Part shown: positions 18,676 to 28,342 of the stretch, one piece after another | How the letters are laid out: each line of letters starts with the position of its first letter | Position numbering within the stretch: the first letter of the stretch is position 1 | NCBI RefSeq assembly: GCF_001591145.1 | Contig: NZ_BCUF01000013.1 | Location: forward strand, 45,086 to 109,085 | Direction of reading: 5' to 3' | From: Vibrio harveyi NBRC 15634 = ATCC 14126 = KCTC 12724 | GTDB lineage: Bacteria; Pseudomonadota; Gammaproteobacteria; Enterobacterales; Vibrionaceae | DNA: 64,000 nt | The notes under the pieces: model-generated | The model's database searches: none | What the model saw: only the letters and a program-made list of their open reading frames with translations | Told to the model about the DNA's origin: nothing | Translations under genes and position numbers: made by a program

Positions 18676-18812
18676 GGGCTGTTGATCTTTTGAGCTGATT
18701 TTTGCCGCACTTTGTGGGAAATTTCTACAAGACAAAGGCTTTGAAGCGTAGCTAGCCTACATGAGAAGCCGATAACGCTGTAGAAATGAACCGCAAAAGA
18801 CCAACAGAACCT
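18676..18812. repeat. MITE-like structured intergenic repeat
   Basis: Terminal arms CTGTTGATCTTTTG (18679-18692) and CAAAAGACCAACAG (18794-18807) are 13/14 complementary. Inside are TTTCTACA (18722-18729) and its perfect complement TGTAGAAA (18779-18786), then GGCTT/AAGCC and GTAG/CTAC nested stems. The whole 130-bp unit folds as one branched cruciform and has no gene. From memory, sequences like it recur in Vibrio intergenic spaces; only one copy is in this window. Confidence 0.65.
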
Positions 18813-18814
18813 AG

Positions 18815-19495
18815 TTACTCGGATTGAGCGTTGATATAGTGCTTCAGTAGGATCTGCTCAGTAAACTGTGTTCTGAGGTAGAATCCGCGAGGCAGGGTTT
18901 TGATCGGTTTACCATTTGAACTGTATGCTTCTGTTAAAGCTTTTGCGTTTGCAGCTTTCGGTCGTAAGTGCAGTGCCTCTCCATGTCTGGCGGAAATTTG
19001 ATCAAACTTACCTAACACGATCATTTCCATCAGCTCTTCCCAATCGTTTTTTAGGACTAGCTCCTCTTCCTGGTCTGGTGACCAAATCAATGGACTGCCA
19101 ACTCGTCGCTCTGCTAAAGGAATTTCGCGTTCGCCTTCCACGGGAACCCAAAGTACGCGGGAAAGTTTGTTGCGTACGTGACTGGTTTCCCATGTTAAGC
19201 CTTGTACACCAGTCAATGGTGCTACAGAGACAAAAGTGGTTTCTAATGGCTTACCAGAATAACTGATCGGAATGCTTTTTAGTTCGATCCCAAGTTTAGC
19301 GAAATCTTGTTGCGGCTTACTACCCGAAGGCGCACCCAAATGCCATTCAAGCAATTGACCAACCCAACCTTTGTCGCGTTTCAAGTTCTCTGGAACGGTC
19401 ATGCCAGCCTCTTCGGCAAGCTCAGCAAAGCTTAAGCCAGCAATGTCGTGCGCGCGTTCCATCAGTTCAGCTTCGGATTGTGGTTCTGGTTTCAT
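18815..19495 (-). CDS. mutH: DNA mismatch repair endonuclease MutH
   Basis: Nicks the unmethylated strand at hemimethylated GATC when activated by MutS-MutL. The 226-residue protein has the restriction-like core: Asp in PQQDFAKLG, then GIELKSIP, which carries the catalytic E-x-K. The C-terminal FYLRTQFT helix, which discriminates methylation, is present. Its presence implies Dam-directed repair. The adjacent non-coding region is itself rich in GATC. Confidence 0.96.
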   Translation of the reverse strand: MKPEPQSEAELMERAHDIAGLSFAELAEEAGMTVPENLKRDKGWVGQLLEWHLGAPSGSKPQQDFAKLGIELKSIPISYSGKPLETTFVSVAPLTGVQGLTWETSHVRNKLSRVLWVPVEGEREIPLAERRVGSPLIWSPDQEEELVLKNDWEELMEMIVLGKFDQISARHGEALHLRPKAANAKALTEAYSSNGKPIKTLPRGFYLRTQFTEQILLKHYINAQSE

Positions 19496-20113
19496 AATGA
19501 CAAGGTGGTATTGGAAAACATCTAGTCTAACAAATTTGAATAAAATCCTCTGTCTAAGATTTCATCGAGCTGGATTAAGAATGATCAATTCATAACTTAT
19601 CCACAGATTAGGAAGTGACCAATAGGATCTCTAGCTGAGCTGGATGAATAAACAGGGGTTTAGGTAGCGATTGAGACTTGCTTTTATTGAGATGCCATGA
19701 AGTCCTACCTGTCGAATGTGGATAAATAACCGATTGTGCGATCTTTGACCGATCTGTATTTGATGAAAAGATCATCAAGGCAAATAAGATCAATAAATCA
19801 TCAATATTGCTTTTTATTCCTTTTTAATCATTTAGTTATCTATTTTTGGTTGAGCCTTTATAAATGTCGACAATAATGGTTTTGAACAAAATTCTTTGTT
19901 GATAGCGTTTTCTTCACAAAGTTATTCACAGAAAAGGTGAATAAATGTGGGCTATGTCTCAAACTTGTGTTGATAAAACAATGTCTGTTCAAAAGATATC
20001 CAAAACGGGGCGAAAGGTAATAAATCTTGCTCATATCACATCAGTAAGTTTGCTAGTAATGGGGATATGTGGAAAAATCACGGTAATAAAAAATTATTCA
20101 TAGAGGTTAGCCA
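19496..20113. other. DnaA-box and GATC-rich intergenic region
   Basis: A 618-bp gap between divergent mutH and rppH, unusually long for this window. It holds two perfect DnaA boxes, TTATCCACA at 19597-19605 and TGTGGATAA at 19717-19725, and two relaxed ones, TTATTCACA at 19922-19930 and TGTGGAAAA at 20068-20076. Six GATC sites lie within 19583-19791. An AT-rich stretch spans about 19780-19870. No credible gene is seen. It resembles the parts list of a DnaA-titration or origin-like region, though this is not where I expect oriC. Confidence 0.6.
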
Positions 20114-20632
20114 GTGATAGATGGCGATGGTTACCGACTCAATGTTGGTATTGTGATATGTAATAACCATGGTCAGGTCTTCTGGGCTAAACGATACGGG
20201 CAACACTCATGGCAATTTCCACAAGGTGGGATTGACGAAGGTGAAACACCTGAACAAGCCATGTTCAGGGAGTTATATGAAGAAGTCGGTCTGACGAAAA
20301 AAGACGTTAAGATCATCGCTACAAGTCGTCATTGGTTAAGATATAAGCTACCAAAGCGATTGGTGCGTTGGGACTCCAAGCCTGTTTGTATCGGCCAAAA
20401 ACAGAAATGGTTTCTGCTGCGATTAGAGTGCGATGAGTCTCGCATCAATATGCAGCGCGGGAAATCCCCTGAATTTGATGGTTGGCGCTGGGTAAGCTAC
20501 TGGTATCCAGTTAGGCAAGTTGTTTCTTTCAAGCGTGACGTATACCGTCGAGCAATGAAAGAGTTTGCATCTTTAGCCATGCCTTTTCGAGAGCGTAAGA
20601 CGAAAGGGAAAAGAAAAAAGCAACGTAGATAG
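20114..20632 (+). CDS. rppH: RNA 5' pyrophosphohydrolase RppH
   Basis: Removes pyrophosphate from triphosphorylated mRNA 5' ends, opening the way to RNase E decay. The Nudix box is complete at residues 38-60 ([23 protein letters not shown] pattern: Gly38, Glu44, Arg52-Glu53, Glu56-Glu57). The 172-residue length is normal, with a very basic C-terminus. It uses a GTG start with GAGG upstream. First gene of rppH-ptsP-tauE-lgt-thyA, the E. coli order with one insertion. Confidence 0.96.
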
Positions 20633-20641
20633 AGGGTTAAC

Positions 20642-22888
20642 ATGCTCAGTCAGCTAAGGGAAATAGTTGAGAAAGTCTCCAGAGTCGATGATGTGCATCT
20701 GGCACTCGATATATTGGTAAAAGAGACTTGTGCCGCCCTATGCACTGAATGTTGTACTATCTATCTTGCTAACGAAGAAATGCAGCGCCTTGAGTTAATG
20801 GCAACTCAAGGCCTTATTTTTGAAGGCGATAGCATCCATATCAACTTCAATGAAGGCTTGGTTGGTTTGGTGAAGCGCAGTGCAGAGCCACTTAACTTAG
20901 CAGAAGCTTCCACTCACCCTGATTTCAAATTCTTCCCCCAATTAGGCGAGCAGGTTTACCACTCCTTCCTTGGTACGCCAATCATTCATCGCAAACAAGT
21001 ACTTGGCGTGTTGGTTATCCAGCAGAAAACACCGCGTTTGTTCAGTGAGATGGAAGAGTCTTTCCTTGTTACCCTATCGGCACAGCTTGCGGTGCTCATT
21101 GCCCATGCGCAAAACCTCGGTCATTGGCAACTTGCTTCCAAACCTACGGTGATCAAAGGCCTACCGGCTTCAACTGGGGTAGCGATTGGTGAGTTCTGGT
21201 TTGATAATACACAACCAAACTTAAATGATGTGTTTCCTGCGTCAGCGTTAGATAAAGAGCGTGAGCATGAACTTTTAGCGGTTGCAGTAGAGAGGGCATT
21301 GAGTGACTTTCGCCGTATGCGGAAAAAGTTCGACAGCGAAATCAATAAAGATGCCTTGGCGATCTTCGACCTTTTTACCCACTTACTTAACGATCCAATG
21401 TTGCGTGGTGATCTGAAGAAGCAGATCGAGAAAGGCGACCGAGCAGATTGGGCGTTGCGACAAGTTGTTGAGACCTATTCGAACCGCTTTGCACGTATGT
21501 CGGATGTGTACCTGCGTGAACGTGCGCAAGATATTCGTGAATTAGGACAACGCCTGCTCTATTTCTTGCACAATAGCGAGCAAGAACATGCCTCGATCGA
21601 TCGTCCGGTGATCTTGGTTGCCAATGAACTGACGGCCACGTTATTGGCGTCGATTCCAAAACAACACCTTTTAGCGGTCGTGTCATTGGAAGGTGCAGCG
21701 AACTCTCACGCGGCGATTCTTTCAAGGGCATTGGGTGTACCTGCCATCATGGGCGCGAACATTAACACCAGTGTCGTGAATGGCAAGAAGGGGATTGTGG
21801 ATGGTTACACTGGTGAGATCTATTTAGAACCTAACAGGCAGCTTCTACGCGAGTATCGTAGCCTTGTGAGTGAGGAGTCTGAACTGTTCGCCATGGTGAA
21901 CAAAGACTTGGCACTGCCAGCCATTACAAAAGACGATTGCCACATTGAAGTGATGCTTAACGCGGGGTTGAGTGCCGATAGCAATATCGCGATCAACTCA
22001 GGTGTCGATGGCGTTGGTCTGTATCGAACAGAAATCGCTTTTTTACTTCAGCATCACTTTCCCTCTGAAGATGAGCAGTATCATCAGTACCAAGCAATTC
22101 TTAATAGTTATCCGAATCAGCGCGTTGTGATGCGTACCTTGGACATTGGTGGTGATAAGCCATTGCCGTATCTGCCGATTGATGAAGATAATCCGTTCTT
22201 GGGCTGGCGCGGTATTCGTTTTACTTTGGATCATCCGGATATCTTTTTGATCCAACTGAGAGCTATGCTAAGGGCGAGTGCTGAAAGCGGCAACTTAAGT
22301 ATTTTGCTGCCTATGGTTTCGGGAATAAAAGAGCTCGATGACGCGATTACGCTTATCAATCAAGCGTACAGTGAAGTCGTGTTGCTGGATGAGCGAATTC
22401 AAGCACCAAAGGTTGGGGTGATGATAGAAGTCCCATCAATGGTGTACTTGTTACCGGCCATTGCTCATCGTGTTGACTTTGTTTCGGTGGGTACTAACGA
22501 CTTAACGCAATATTTGTTGGCAGTTGATCGGAACAATTCCCGTGTTGCGGATGTCTATGAATCCATGCATCCGGCGGTGTTGTTAGCGTTAAAACAAATT
22601 CACGATGTTTGCCACCAGTATCAAGTACCTGTGTGTATTTGTGGTGAGCTAGCAGGTGATCCATTTGGTGCGCTGCTCCTGTTGGGCTTAGGCTACAACA
22701 GTTTGAGCATGAACACCTCGAACGTGGCTAAGGTGAAGTATTTGATTCGCCATAGCCAACAAAAAGAACTAGAAAAACTCGTCGAGAAAGCCATGTCATG
22801 CTCTTACGGGCAAGAAATCCATCAAATGATGCATGATTTCTTTATCCAGCAAGGCTTTGCCGGCTTTATTCGTGCAGGTAAGAAGTAG
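20642..22888 (+). CDS. ptsP: Phosphoenolpyruvate-protein phosphotransferase PtsP (EI-Ntr)
   Basis: First enzyme of the nitrogen-related phosphotransferase chain; it passes phosphate from PEP to NPr (PtsO). An N-terminal GAF domain (about 1-155) is followed by the EI region. The phosphorylated His356 lies in NSHAAILSRA, and the PEP-binding C-terminal barrel has GTNDLTQYLLAVDR and a Cys-containing CICGELAGDP motif. At 748 residues it is full length. It starts nine bases after rppH. Confidence 0.96.
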   Translation: MLSQLREIVEKVSRVDDVHLALDILVKETCAALCTECCTIYLANEEMQRLELMATQGLIFEGDSIHINFNEGLVGLVKRSAEPLNLAEASTHPDFKFFPQLGEQVYHSFLGTPIIHRKQVLGVLVIQQKTPRLFSEMEESFLVTLSAQLAVLIAHAQNLGHWQLASKPTVIKGLPASTGVAIGEFWFDNTQPNLNDVFPASALDKEREHELLAVAVERALSDFRRMRKKFDSEINKDALAIFDLFTHLLNDPMLRGDLKKQIEKGDRADWALRQVVETYSNRFARMSDVYLRERAQDIRELGQRLLYFLHNSEQEHASIDRPVILVANELTATLLASIPKQHLLAVVSLEGAANSHAAILSRALGVPAIMGANINTSVVNGKKGIVDGYTGEIYLEPNRQLLREYRSLVSEESELFAMVNKDLALPAITKDDCHIEVMLNAGLSADSNIAINSGVDGVGLYRTEIAFLLQHHFPSEDEQYHQYQAILNSYPNQRVVMRTLDIGGDKPLPYLPIDEDNPFLGWRGIRFTLDHPDIFLIQLRAMLRASAESGNLSILLPMVSGIKELDDAITLINQAYSEVVLLDERIQAPKVGVMIEVPSMVYLLPAIAHRVDFVSVGTNDLTQYLLAVDRNNSRVADVYESMHPAVLLALKQIHDVCHQYQVPVCICGELAGDPFGALLLLGLGYNSLSMNTSNVAKVKYLIRHSQQKELEKLVEKAMSCSYGQEIHQMMHDFFIQQGFAGFIRAGKK

Positions 22889-22895
22889 GGTAACA

Positions 22896-23687
22896 GTGAC
22901 CATCTCTTTATTTATATTATTGCTCGCGCTAGGCGCTTTTGTAGGCGTGATGGCGGGGCTTCTTGGTATCGGAGGCGGGCTGATTGTCGTACCTGCGTTA
23001 CTATACCTTCTTCCTCTTGCTGGTATCTCTCCTGAAATGAGCATGCATATGGCATTAGCAACGTCATTGGCGAGTATCATTGTCACATCAGGTTCTTCTG
23101 CACTGAACCACCTGAAGCTTGGGAATGTCGATATGTTTGTCGTCAAATGGTTGATGCCTGGCGTGGTTATCGGTGGTTTTGTTGGGGCTAATATCGCGGA
23201 ATGGATCCCGACTCATTACCTACCGAAAGTCTTCGGTGTGATTGTGCTGTGCTTAGCAATACAAATGTTTCGCTCCATCAAGACGAAAAGTGAGAAGCCA
23301 ATGCCGAGTAGTCCGGTCACTATGATGTACGGAACGGGAATTGGTGTAGTCTCTAGTCTTGCTGGTATTGGCGGTGGTTCTCTGTCGGTGCCTTTCTTAA
23401 ACAAGCATGGCATTGAAATGCGCAAAGCGGTTGGCTCCTCATCGGTATGCGGTTGTGTCATTGCGATTTCAGGCATGATTGGATTTATCTTGCATGGCTA
23501 CAAAGTTGAGGGGTTACCTGACTACAGTATTGGCTATGTTTACCTACCAGCTTTAGCGGCGATTGCGATGACGTCGATGCTCACGACGAAAGTCGGCGCT
23601 AAAATGGCAACTAACCTTCCGACGGCAGTCTTAAAGAAGATCTTTGCTGTGTTCTTGATGTTTGTTGCAGCGACCATGCTGCTGTAA
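22896..23687 (+). CDS. TauE/SafE-family membrane transporter
   Basis: A 263-residue integral membrane protein of the TauE/SafE (DUF81) family, many members of which export sulfite or organosulfur compounds. Two glycine-rich signature repeats are visible: MAGLLGIGGGLIVVPAL near the N-terminus and SSLAGIGGGSLSVPFL in the middle. The GTG at 22896 has AGGG just upstream and begins at a natural membrane helix; the frame's earlier part overlaps ptsP. Its place between ptsP and lgt is an insertion relative to E. coli. Substrate unknown. Confidence 0.88.
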   Translation: MTISLFILLLALGAFVGVMAGLLGIGGGLIVVPALLYLLPLAGISPEMSMHMALATSLASIIVTSGSSALNHLKLGNVDMFVVKWLMPGVVIGGFVGANIAEWIPTHYLPKVFGVIVLCLAIQMFRSIKTKSEKPMPSSPVTMMYGTGIGVVSSLAGIGGGSLSVPFLNKHGIEMRKAVGSSSVCGCVIAISGMIGFILHGYKVEGLPDYSIGYVYLPALAAIAMTSMLTTKVGAKMATNLPTAVLKKIFAVFLMFVAATMLL

Positions 23688-23726
23688 AGTCCACCTGTTT
23701 TATTAGTAATAAGAAGAGAATGAGTT

Positions 23727-24548
23727 ATGTCTCAGGGATACTTAGAATTTCCCAATATTGATCCGGTTTTAGTCTCTATTGGTCCTGTTTCTGTTCGTTG
23801 GTACGGTTTGATGTACCTAGTCGGCTTTATGTTCGCACTATGGTTGGCAAATCGTCGCGCAGATAAACCGGGTAGTGGTTGGACGCGTGAACAAGTTTCA
23901 GACTTGTTGTTCGCTGGTTTCCTTGGGGTAGTGATTGGTGGTCGAGTTGGCTACGTTATCTTCTACAACTTTGATTTGTTCTTAGCAGACCCCCTATACC
24001 TATTTAAAGTTTGGACTGGCGGCATGTCATTCCACGGCGGTTTGTTAGGTGTTATCACGGCAATGTTCTGGTACGCACATAAGAATGGTCGAACTTTCTT
24101 CGGTGTGGCTGACTTTGTGGCTCCGCTCGTGCCGTTTGGTCTTGGCATGGGGCGTATGGGTAACTTCATGAACAGTGAACTTTGGGGACGCGTAACAGAT
24201 GTGCCATGGGCGATCATCTTCCCGAATGGTGGCCCACTGCCTCGTCACCCATCTCAGCTTTATGAGATGTTCCTAGAGGGCATTGTGCTGTTCTTCATTC
24301 TGAACTGGTTCATCAAAAAGCCTCGTCCTTTAGGTGCGGTATCAGGGCTATTTTTAGCTGGATATGGTACATTCCGTTTCCTAGTTGAGTTTGTTCGCGA
24401 ACCGGATGCACAGCTTGGTCTATTTGGTGGTTACATTTCGATGGGACAAATCCTATCGTCACCGATGATCATTCTGGGTGTTCTTATGATGGTTTGGGCG
24501 TACAAACGTGGTCTTTACCAAGACAAAGTCCAAGCAGAAACGAAGTAA
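23727..24548 (+). CDS. lgt: Prolipoprotein diacylglyceryl transferase
   Basis: Transfers diacylglycerol from phosphatidylglycerol to the lipobox cysteine, the first step of lipoprotein maturation. The 273-residue inner-membrane protein has the Lgt signature [13 protein letters not shown] and the H-x-SQLYE motif ([10 protein letters not shown]). Its partner lspA is also in this window. Nine bases before thyA, in the same operon. Confidence 0.96.
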   Translation: MSQGYLEFPNIDPVLVSIGPVSVRWYGLMYLVGFMFALWLANRRADKPGSGWTREQVSDLLFAGFLGVVIGGRVGYVIFYNFDLFLADPLYLFKVWTGGMSFHGGLLGVITAMFWYAHKNGRTFFGVADFVAPLVPFGLGMGRMGNFMNSELWGRVTDVPWAIIFPNGGPLPRHPSQLYEMFLEGIVLFFILNWFIKKPRPLGAVSGLFLAGYGTFRFLVEFVREPDAQLGLFGGYISMGQILSSPMIILGVLMMVWAYKRGLYQDKVQAETK

Positions 24549-24557
24549 GGAATTGGT

Positions 24558-25409
24558 GTGAAACAGTATTTAGATTTGTGTCAGCGTATCGTTGACCAAG
24601 GCACTTGGGTTGAAAACGAGCGCACAGGCAAACGCTGCCTAACGGTGATCAACGCAGACTTGACCTACGATGTTGCCAACAACCAATTCCCATTAGTTAC
24701 GACACGTAAGAGCTTTTGGAAAGCGGCAGTTGCTGAGCTACTTGGCTACATTCGTGGCTACGACAACGCAGAAGATTTCCGTAAGCTAGGTACGAAAACG
24801 TGGGATGCGAACGCAAACCTAAATGAAGCATGGCTAAACAACCCGTTCCGCAAAGGTGAAGATGACATGGGACGTGTATATGGCGTTCAAGGTCGTTCAT
24901 GGGCGAAGCCAGATGGCGGTCATATCGACCAACTGCGTAAGATTGTGGATGATTTAACGCGTGGTGTTGATGACCGTGGTGAAATCCTAAACTTCTACAA
25001 CCCGGGTGAATTCCACATGGGTTGTTTGCGTCCATGTATGTACAGCCACCACTTCTCACTGTTAGGTGACACGCTCTACTTAAACAGCACGCAACGCTCT
25101 TGTGATGTCCCGCTAGGTCTGAATTTCAATATGGTTCAAGTGTATGTGTTCTTGGCAATCATGGCGCAAATCACGGGCAAGAAACCTGGTCTGGCATACC
25201 ACAAGATTGTTAACGCACACATCTACGAAGATCAGCTTGCACCAATGCGTGACATTCAGTTGAAACGTGAGCCACTAAAAGCCGCAACTTTCCACATCAA
25301 CCCAGAAATTAAATCGCTAGAAGATTTAGAAACATGGGTAACCTTAGATGACTTCTGGGTAGAAGGTTACGAGCATCACGATCCAATTCAGTACCCGTTC
25401 TCAGTTTAA
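24558..25409 (+). CDS. thyA: Thymidylate synthase ThyA
   Basis: Makes dTMP from dUMP with methylenetetrahydrofolate. The 283-residue protein is slightly longer than E. coli ThyA (264). Seen: [14 protein letters not shown] and [13 protein letters not shown] at the start, the nucleophile cysteine region [23 protein letters not shown] for dUMP phosphate binding, and YEDQLAPM near the end. GTG start with TAAGGA upstream. Ends the rppH operon at a terminator. Confidence 0.95.
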   Translation: MKQYLDLCQRIVDQGTWVENERTGKRCLTVINADLTYDVANNQFPLVTTRKSFWKAAVAELLGYIRGYDNAEDFRKLGTKTWDANANLNEAWLNNPFRKGEDDMGRVYGVQGRSWAKPDGGHIDQLRKIVDDLTRGVDDRGEILNFYNPGEFHMGCLRPCMYSHHFSLLGDTLYLNSTQRSCDVPLGLNFNMVQVYVFLAIMAQITGKKPGLAYHKIVNAHIYEDQLAPMRDIQLKREPLKAATFHINPEIKSLEDLETWVTLDDFWVEGYEHHDPIQYPFSV

Positions 25410-25428
25410 CGAGTATGTTGAGTTTTCT

Positions 25429-25453
25429 AAGCCGCCTGCATGGCGGCTTTTTT
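25429..25453 (+). terminator. Rho-independent terminator after thyA
   Basis: AAGCCGCC-TGCAT-GGCGGCTTTTTT. Confidence 0.93.
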
Positions 25454-25741
25454 ACGCCTGAAGGGCGGGGAAAGAAGGGAACGGGCTTCACCCATATAGA
25501 ATGCTGCGCTTCGAGAGCCGGGAGCGGACTTCGTCGTAAGGAAAGCTTGCGCTTCGAGACGTGAGAGGGAATAAAAGATCTCCCAACTCACTCGTGCCTC
25601 GCTCTTGAGGATGACGTTCAATCACTCTGAAATCAAACGGTGTCATTCCCGAAAGCGACGAAGGTGCGTCGTCGGGAATCTCTTTTACCACAGTTTACTG
25701 CGTGATTAAGAAATGAGAGCGCTTCTTGCTTCCCCAAAACG

Positions 25742-25770
25742 AAAAAAGGCTCCACCGAAGTGGAGCCTAA
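25742..25770 (-). terminator. Rho-independent terminator of nptA
   Basis: AGGCTCCAC/GTGGAGCCT hairpin; on the minus strand it is followed by a T-run. Confidence 0.88.
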
Positions 25771-25792
25771 ATAAGCGATGGTAATCTTATTA

Positions 25793-26941
25793 TTATGCTG
25801 TCAGAGCAAGGATAGAACCTGGTAGTACGATGAATACTGCTAGTAGGTAACCTGCTACAACTGCTTTGTTCTTAATCGCCATTTCTGAAATCACTTCTGC
25901 ACATTTCACTGGAATCTCACGTAGGAACGGGATACCGAAGATGAACAGTGTCGCCAGAATGTTGAACGTTAGGTGTACTAGTGCAATTTGTAGTGCGAAT
26001 ACTGCGAACTCGCCAGATACCGCTGTTGCTGCTAGTAGAGCCGTGATACATGTACCAATGTTTGCACCAAGAGTGAACGGGTAGATGTCACGTACTTTTA
26101 GAACACCTGAGCCTACAAGTGGAACCATTAGACTTGTTGTCGTAGAAGAAGACTGAACAAGAACAGTTACTACTGAGCCCGATACGATACCGTGGATAGG
26201 ACCACGACCGATTGCGTTCTTAAGGATGTCACGTGCACGACCAACCATTAGGCTCTTCATTAGCTTACCCATAACAGTGATAGCTACGAAGATAGTACCG
26301 ATACCTAGAGCGATTAGCGCTACGCCACCCATAGTGTCGCCAAATGTTGCTAGTGGCTCTTTGATTGCACTTACTACTGGTTTCGTGATTGGCTTGATGA
26401 AATCAAAGCCTTTCATACTCATATCACCTGTGTTTAGTAATGGTGACACCAACCAGTGAGAGATTTTCTCTAGGATGCCGAACATCATTTCCAGTGGTAG
26501 GAAGATCAGTACTGCAAGTAAGTTGAAGAAATCGTGGATTGTTGCGCTTGCGAATGCACGTTTGAATTCGTCTTTACAACGAACGTGACCAAGCGAAACC
26601 AGTGTATTTGTTACGGTTGTACCGATGTTCGCACCCATTACCATAGGGATAGCGGTTTCTACAGGTAGACCACCTGCAACCAAACCTACAATAATAGAAG
26701 TTACGGTACTGGAAGATTGGATCAGTGCCGTAGCCACCAAACCGATCATTAGACCTGCGACTGGGTGAGACGCAAATTCAAAGAGTACTTTAGCTTGATC
26801 GCCAGTCGCCCATTTGAAGCCGCTACCAACCATAGATACTGCTAGAAGAAGCAGATACAACATGAATGCCAAGTTAGCCCAGCGTAACCAGCGAGTCGTG
26901 CTCGAGATTGGTGCTGCTGTAGAAGTAGCTTGGTTCATCAT
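25793..26941 (-). CDS. nptA: Na+/phosphate cotransporter NptA
   Basis: Inner-membrane Na+/Pi symporter of the NaPi-II (SLC34-like) family, 382 residues. The inverted-repeat architecture shows as two QSSS motifs, LIQSSSTVTS in the first half and LVQSSSTTTS in the second, each in a membrane re-entrant region. V. cholerae NptA sits beside nhaR, as here. A possible PhoB half-site lies upstream at 27184-27201. Confidence 0.93.
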   Translation of the reverse strand: MMNQATSTAAPISSTTRWLRWANLAFMLYLLLLAVSMVGSGFKWATGDQAKVLFEFASHPVAGLMIGLVATALIQSSSTVTSIIVGLVAGGLPVETAIPMVMGANIGTTVTNTLVSLGHVRCKDEFKRAFASATIHDFFNLLAVLIFLPLEMMFGILEKISHWLVSPLLNTGDMSMKGFDFIKPITKPVVSAIKEPLATFGDTMGGVALIALGIGTIFVAITVMGKLMKSLMVGRARDILKNAIGRGPIHGIVSGSVVTVLVQSSSTTTSLMVPLVGSGVLKVRDIYPFTLGANIGTCITALLAATAVSGEFAVFALQIALVHLTFNILATLFIFGIPFLREIPVKCAEVISEMAIKNKAVVAGYLLAVFIVLPGSILALTA

Positions 26942-27324
26942 AATTTTCTCCGTGGACCTTTCAGTTCGTTTATTTGGTCTGTTGTTGAAACTCAGGGCGA
27001 TGTTAGAGATGAAATATTTCAGTAATATTACAGTTAGGTTTCTATAGAGGATTTTTATTATTCTTTTTGATAGTTATCCGTGAAGAAAATTTCACATCAA
27101 ATTAAGGTATTGATTATTAAGGGTATTTATTGCTTATAGATCGGCGGGTTTATTTCTGGGTAAGATCAAAAAAGTGCGTTTGGCTTCAAGTTTTATGACA
27201 GTGTGAATCTTATATTTTCGGTAAAACCATATGTTTTGTAGCTTTATGTAGGTTTTGTCGAACTTATTGTTTGTCGGTGTCACATTTGATATAAAAAGTG
27301 TCATCTTCTTTATAGGGATTGGCT
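26942..27324. other. Divergent intergenic region nptA/nhaR
   Basis: About 383 bp, AT-rich. A good promoter for nhaR is TTGTTT (27267-27272) with TATAAA (27290-27295), 17 bp apart, and GTGTCA repeats at 27277 and 27298 flank the -10. Reading toward nptA, CTGTCAT-AAAA-CTTGAAG at 27201-27184 has one perfect Pho-box half and a weak second half. No small gene seen. Confidence 0.5.
27267..27295 (+). promoter_or_regulatory. Candidate promoter of nhaR
   Basis: TTGTTT (27267-27272), 17-bp spacer, TATAAA (27290-27295). GTGTCA direct repeats 21 bp apart flank the -10 and could be a regulator site. Confidence 0.55.
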
Positions 27325-28215
27325 ATGTCACATTTAAACTACAACCACCTTTATTACTTCTGGATGGTGTGTAAACAAGGCTCGGTAACAAAAGCAGCAG
27401 ATGCGTTATTCCTGACGCCTCAAACGGTTACCGGACAAATTAAAGCACTTGAAGACCGTATGAAGGGGAAGTTGACCAAACGGAATGGACGTACAGTTGA
27501 ACCAACAGAACTTGGGCAGTTAGTTTTTAAGTATGCCGACCGTATGTTTGGTTTGAGCTACGAAATGCTCGATATTGTTAACTATAGCCAACACTCTAAT
27601 ATCCTTTTCGAAGTCGGCGTCGCCGATGCGCTTTCTAAACGTCTTGTCAGCAAAGTCTTGATGACGACAGTTCCTGAAGACAACAGCATTCATTTACGTT
27701 GTTATGAATCAACACACGAGTTGCTGTTGGAGCGCTTGTCACAACATAAACTCGATATGATCCTTTCCGATTGCCCAGTAGATTCGACACAAAGCCCGGG
27801 TCTGTACAGTAAGAAGTTGGGTGAAAGTAGTATGAGCTTTTTTGCTTCGTCTGAAATCGCAGGAGTGAGCTTTCCTGAAGTCTTAGAGAAGAAAAAGTTG
27901 TTGATCCCGGCAAGCCGAACGGCAATGGGTCGTAAAGTATTGCAGTGGTTTGATCGCCAAGGCTTACAACCGGATGTATTGGGTGAGTTTGACGATGTGG
28001 CACTCATGAAAGCTTTTGCACGCTACCGCGATGATGTGATCTTTTTGGCTCCAACAGTTTATATGTCGGAGATTGAAGATGACCGAAACTTACAACTGAT
28101 TGGTCACGTTGAAGACTTAAAAGAAGAGTACTACGTCATTTTTGCGGAACGAATGATACAACATCCAGCGGTTAAGAACGTATGTGATGCAGATTTTAGC
28201 CAAATGTTTGAATGA
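27325..28215 (+). CDS. nhaR: LysR-type regulator NhaR
   Basis: Activates Na+/H+ antiporter genes in response to Na+. The 296-residue protein has the LysR N-terminal helix-turn-helix in its NhaR-specific form ([21 protein letters not shown]) and a periplasmic-binding-like effector domain. ATG 27325 is preferred to the in-frame TTG at 27319 because AGGG is spaced properly to it. The usual target nhaA is not in the window. Adjacent to nptA, so local Na+ control is plausible. Confidence 0.93.
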   Translation: MSHLNYNHLYYFWMVCKQGSVTKAADALFLTPQTVTGQIKALEDRMKGKLTKRNGRTVEPTELGQLVFKYADRMFGLSYEMLDIVNYSQHSNILFEVGVADALSKRLVSKVLMTTVPEDNSIHLRCYESTHELLLERLSQHKLDMILSDCPVDSTQSPGLYSKKLGESSMSFFASSEIAGVSFPEVLEKKKLLIPASRTAMGRKVLQWFDRQGLQPDVLGEFDDVALMKAFARYRDDVIFLAPTVYMSEIEDDRNLQLIGHVEDLKEEYYVIFAERMIQHPAVKNVCDADFSQMFE

Positions 28216-28342
28216 ACACGTTCCGTTGCTCAATTAAATAGATTACTATCGATAAAATTATAACTCGAAATTATAAAATTCTGTAACACACAACAAACTG
28301 GCCAGGGTTGGGAAAAGTAAGTTGTAGCTAGAGGTCCAACGC

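Larger units (their letters stand above)
25410..25792. repeat. Repeat-rich intergenic region between thyA and nptA
   Basis: After the thyA terminator comes about 240 bp with no credible gene and with sequence unlike its AT-rich neighbours. TGCGCTTCGAGA occurs twice (25505-25516 and 25548-25559), and ATTCCCG/CGGGAAT arms form a hairpin around 25652-25680. From memory such GGGAATG-type units are dispersed through Vibrio and related genomes. The short open frames here are best read as chance. Confidence 0.55.

Noticed and set aside
19608..19793. 61-residue ORF in the mutH-rppH gap
   Set aside because: No ribosome binding site; composition follows the AT-rich non-coding DNA.
19496..20113. Calling the mutH-rppH gap oriC
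   Set aside because: Flanking genes are not those of a Vibrio chromosome I origin, and only four boxes are present. It is reported only as a DnaA-box cluster.
25427..25691. Short ORFs in the thyA-nptA gap
   Set aside because: They lie in repeat sequence with low-complexity composition and no family resemblance.
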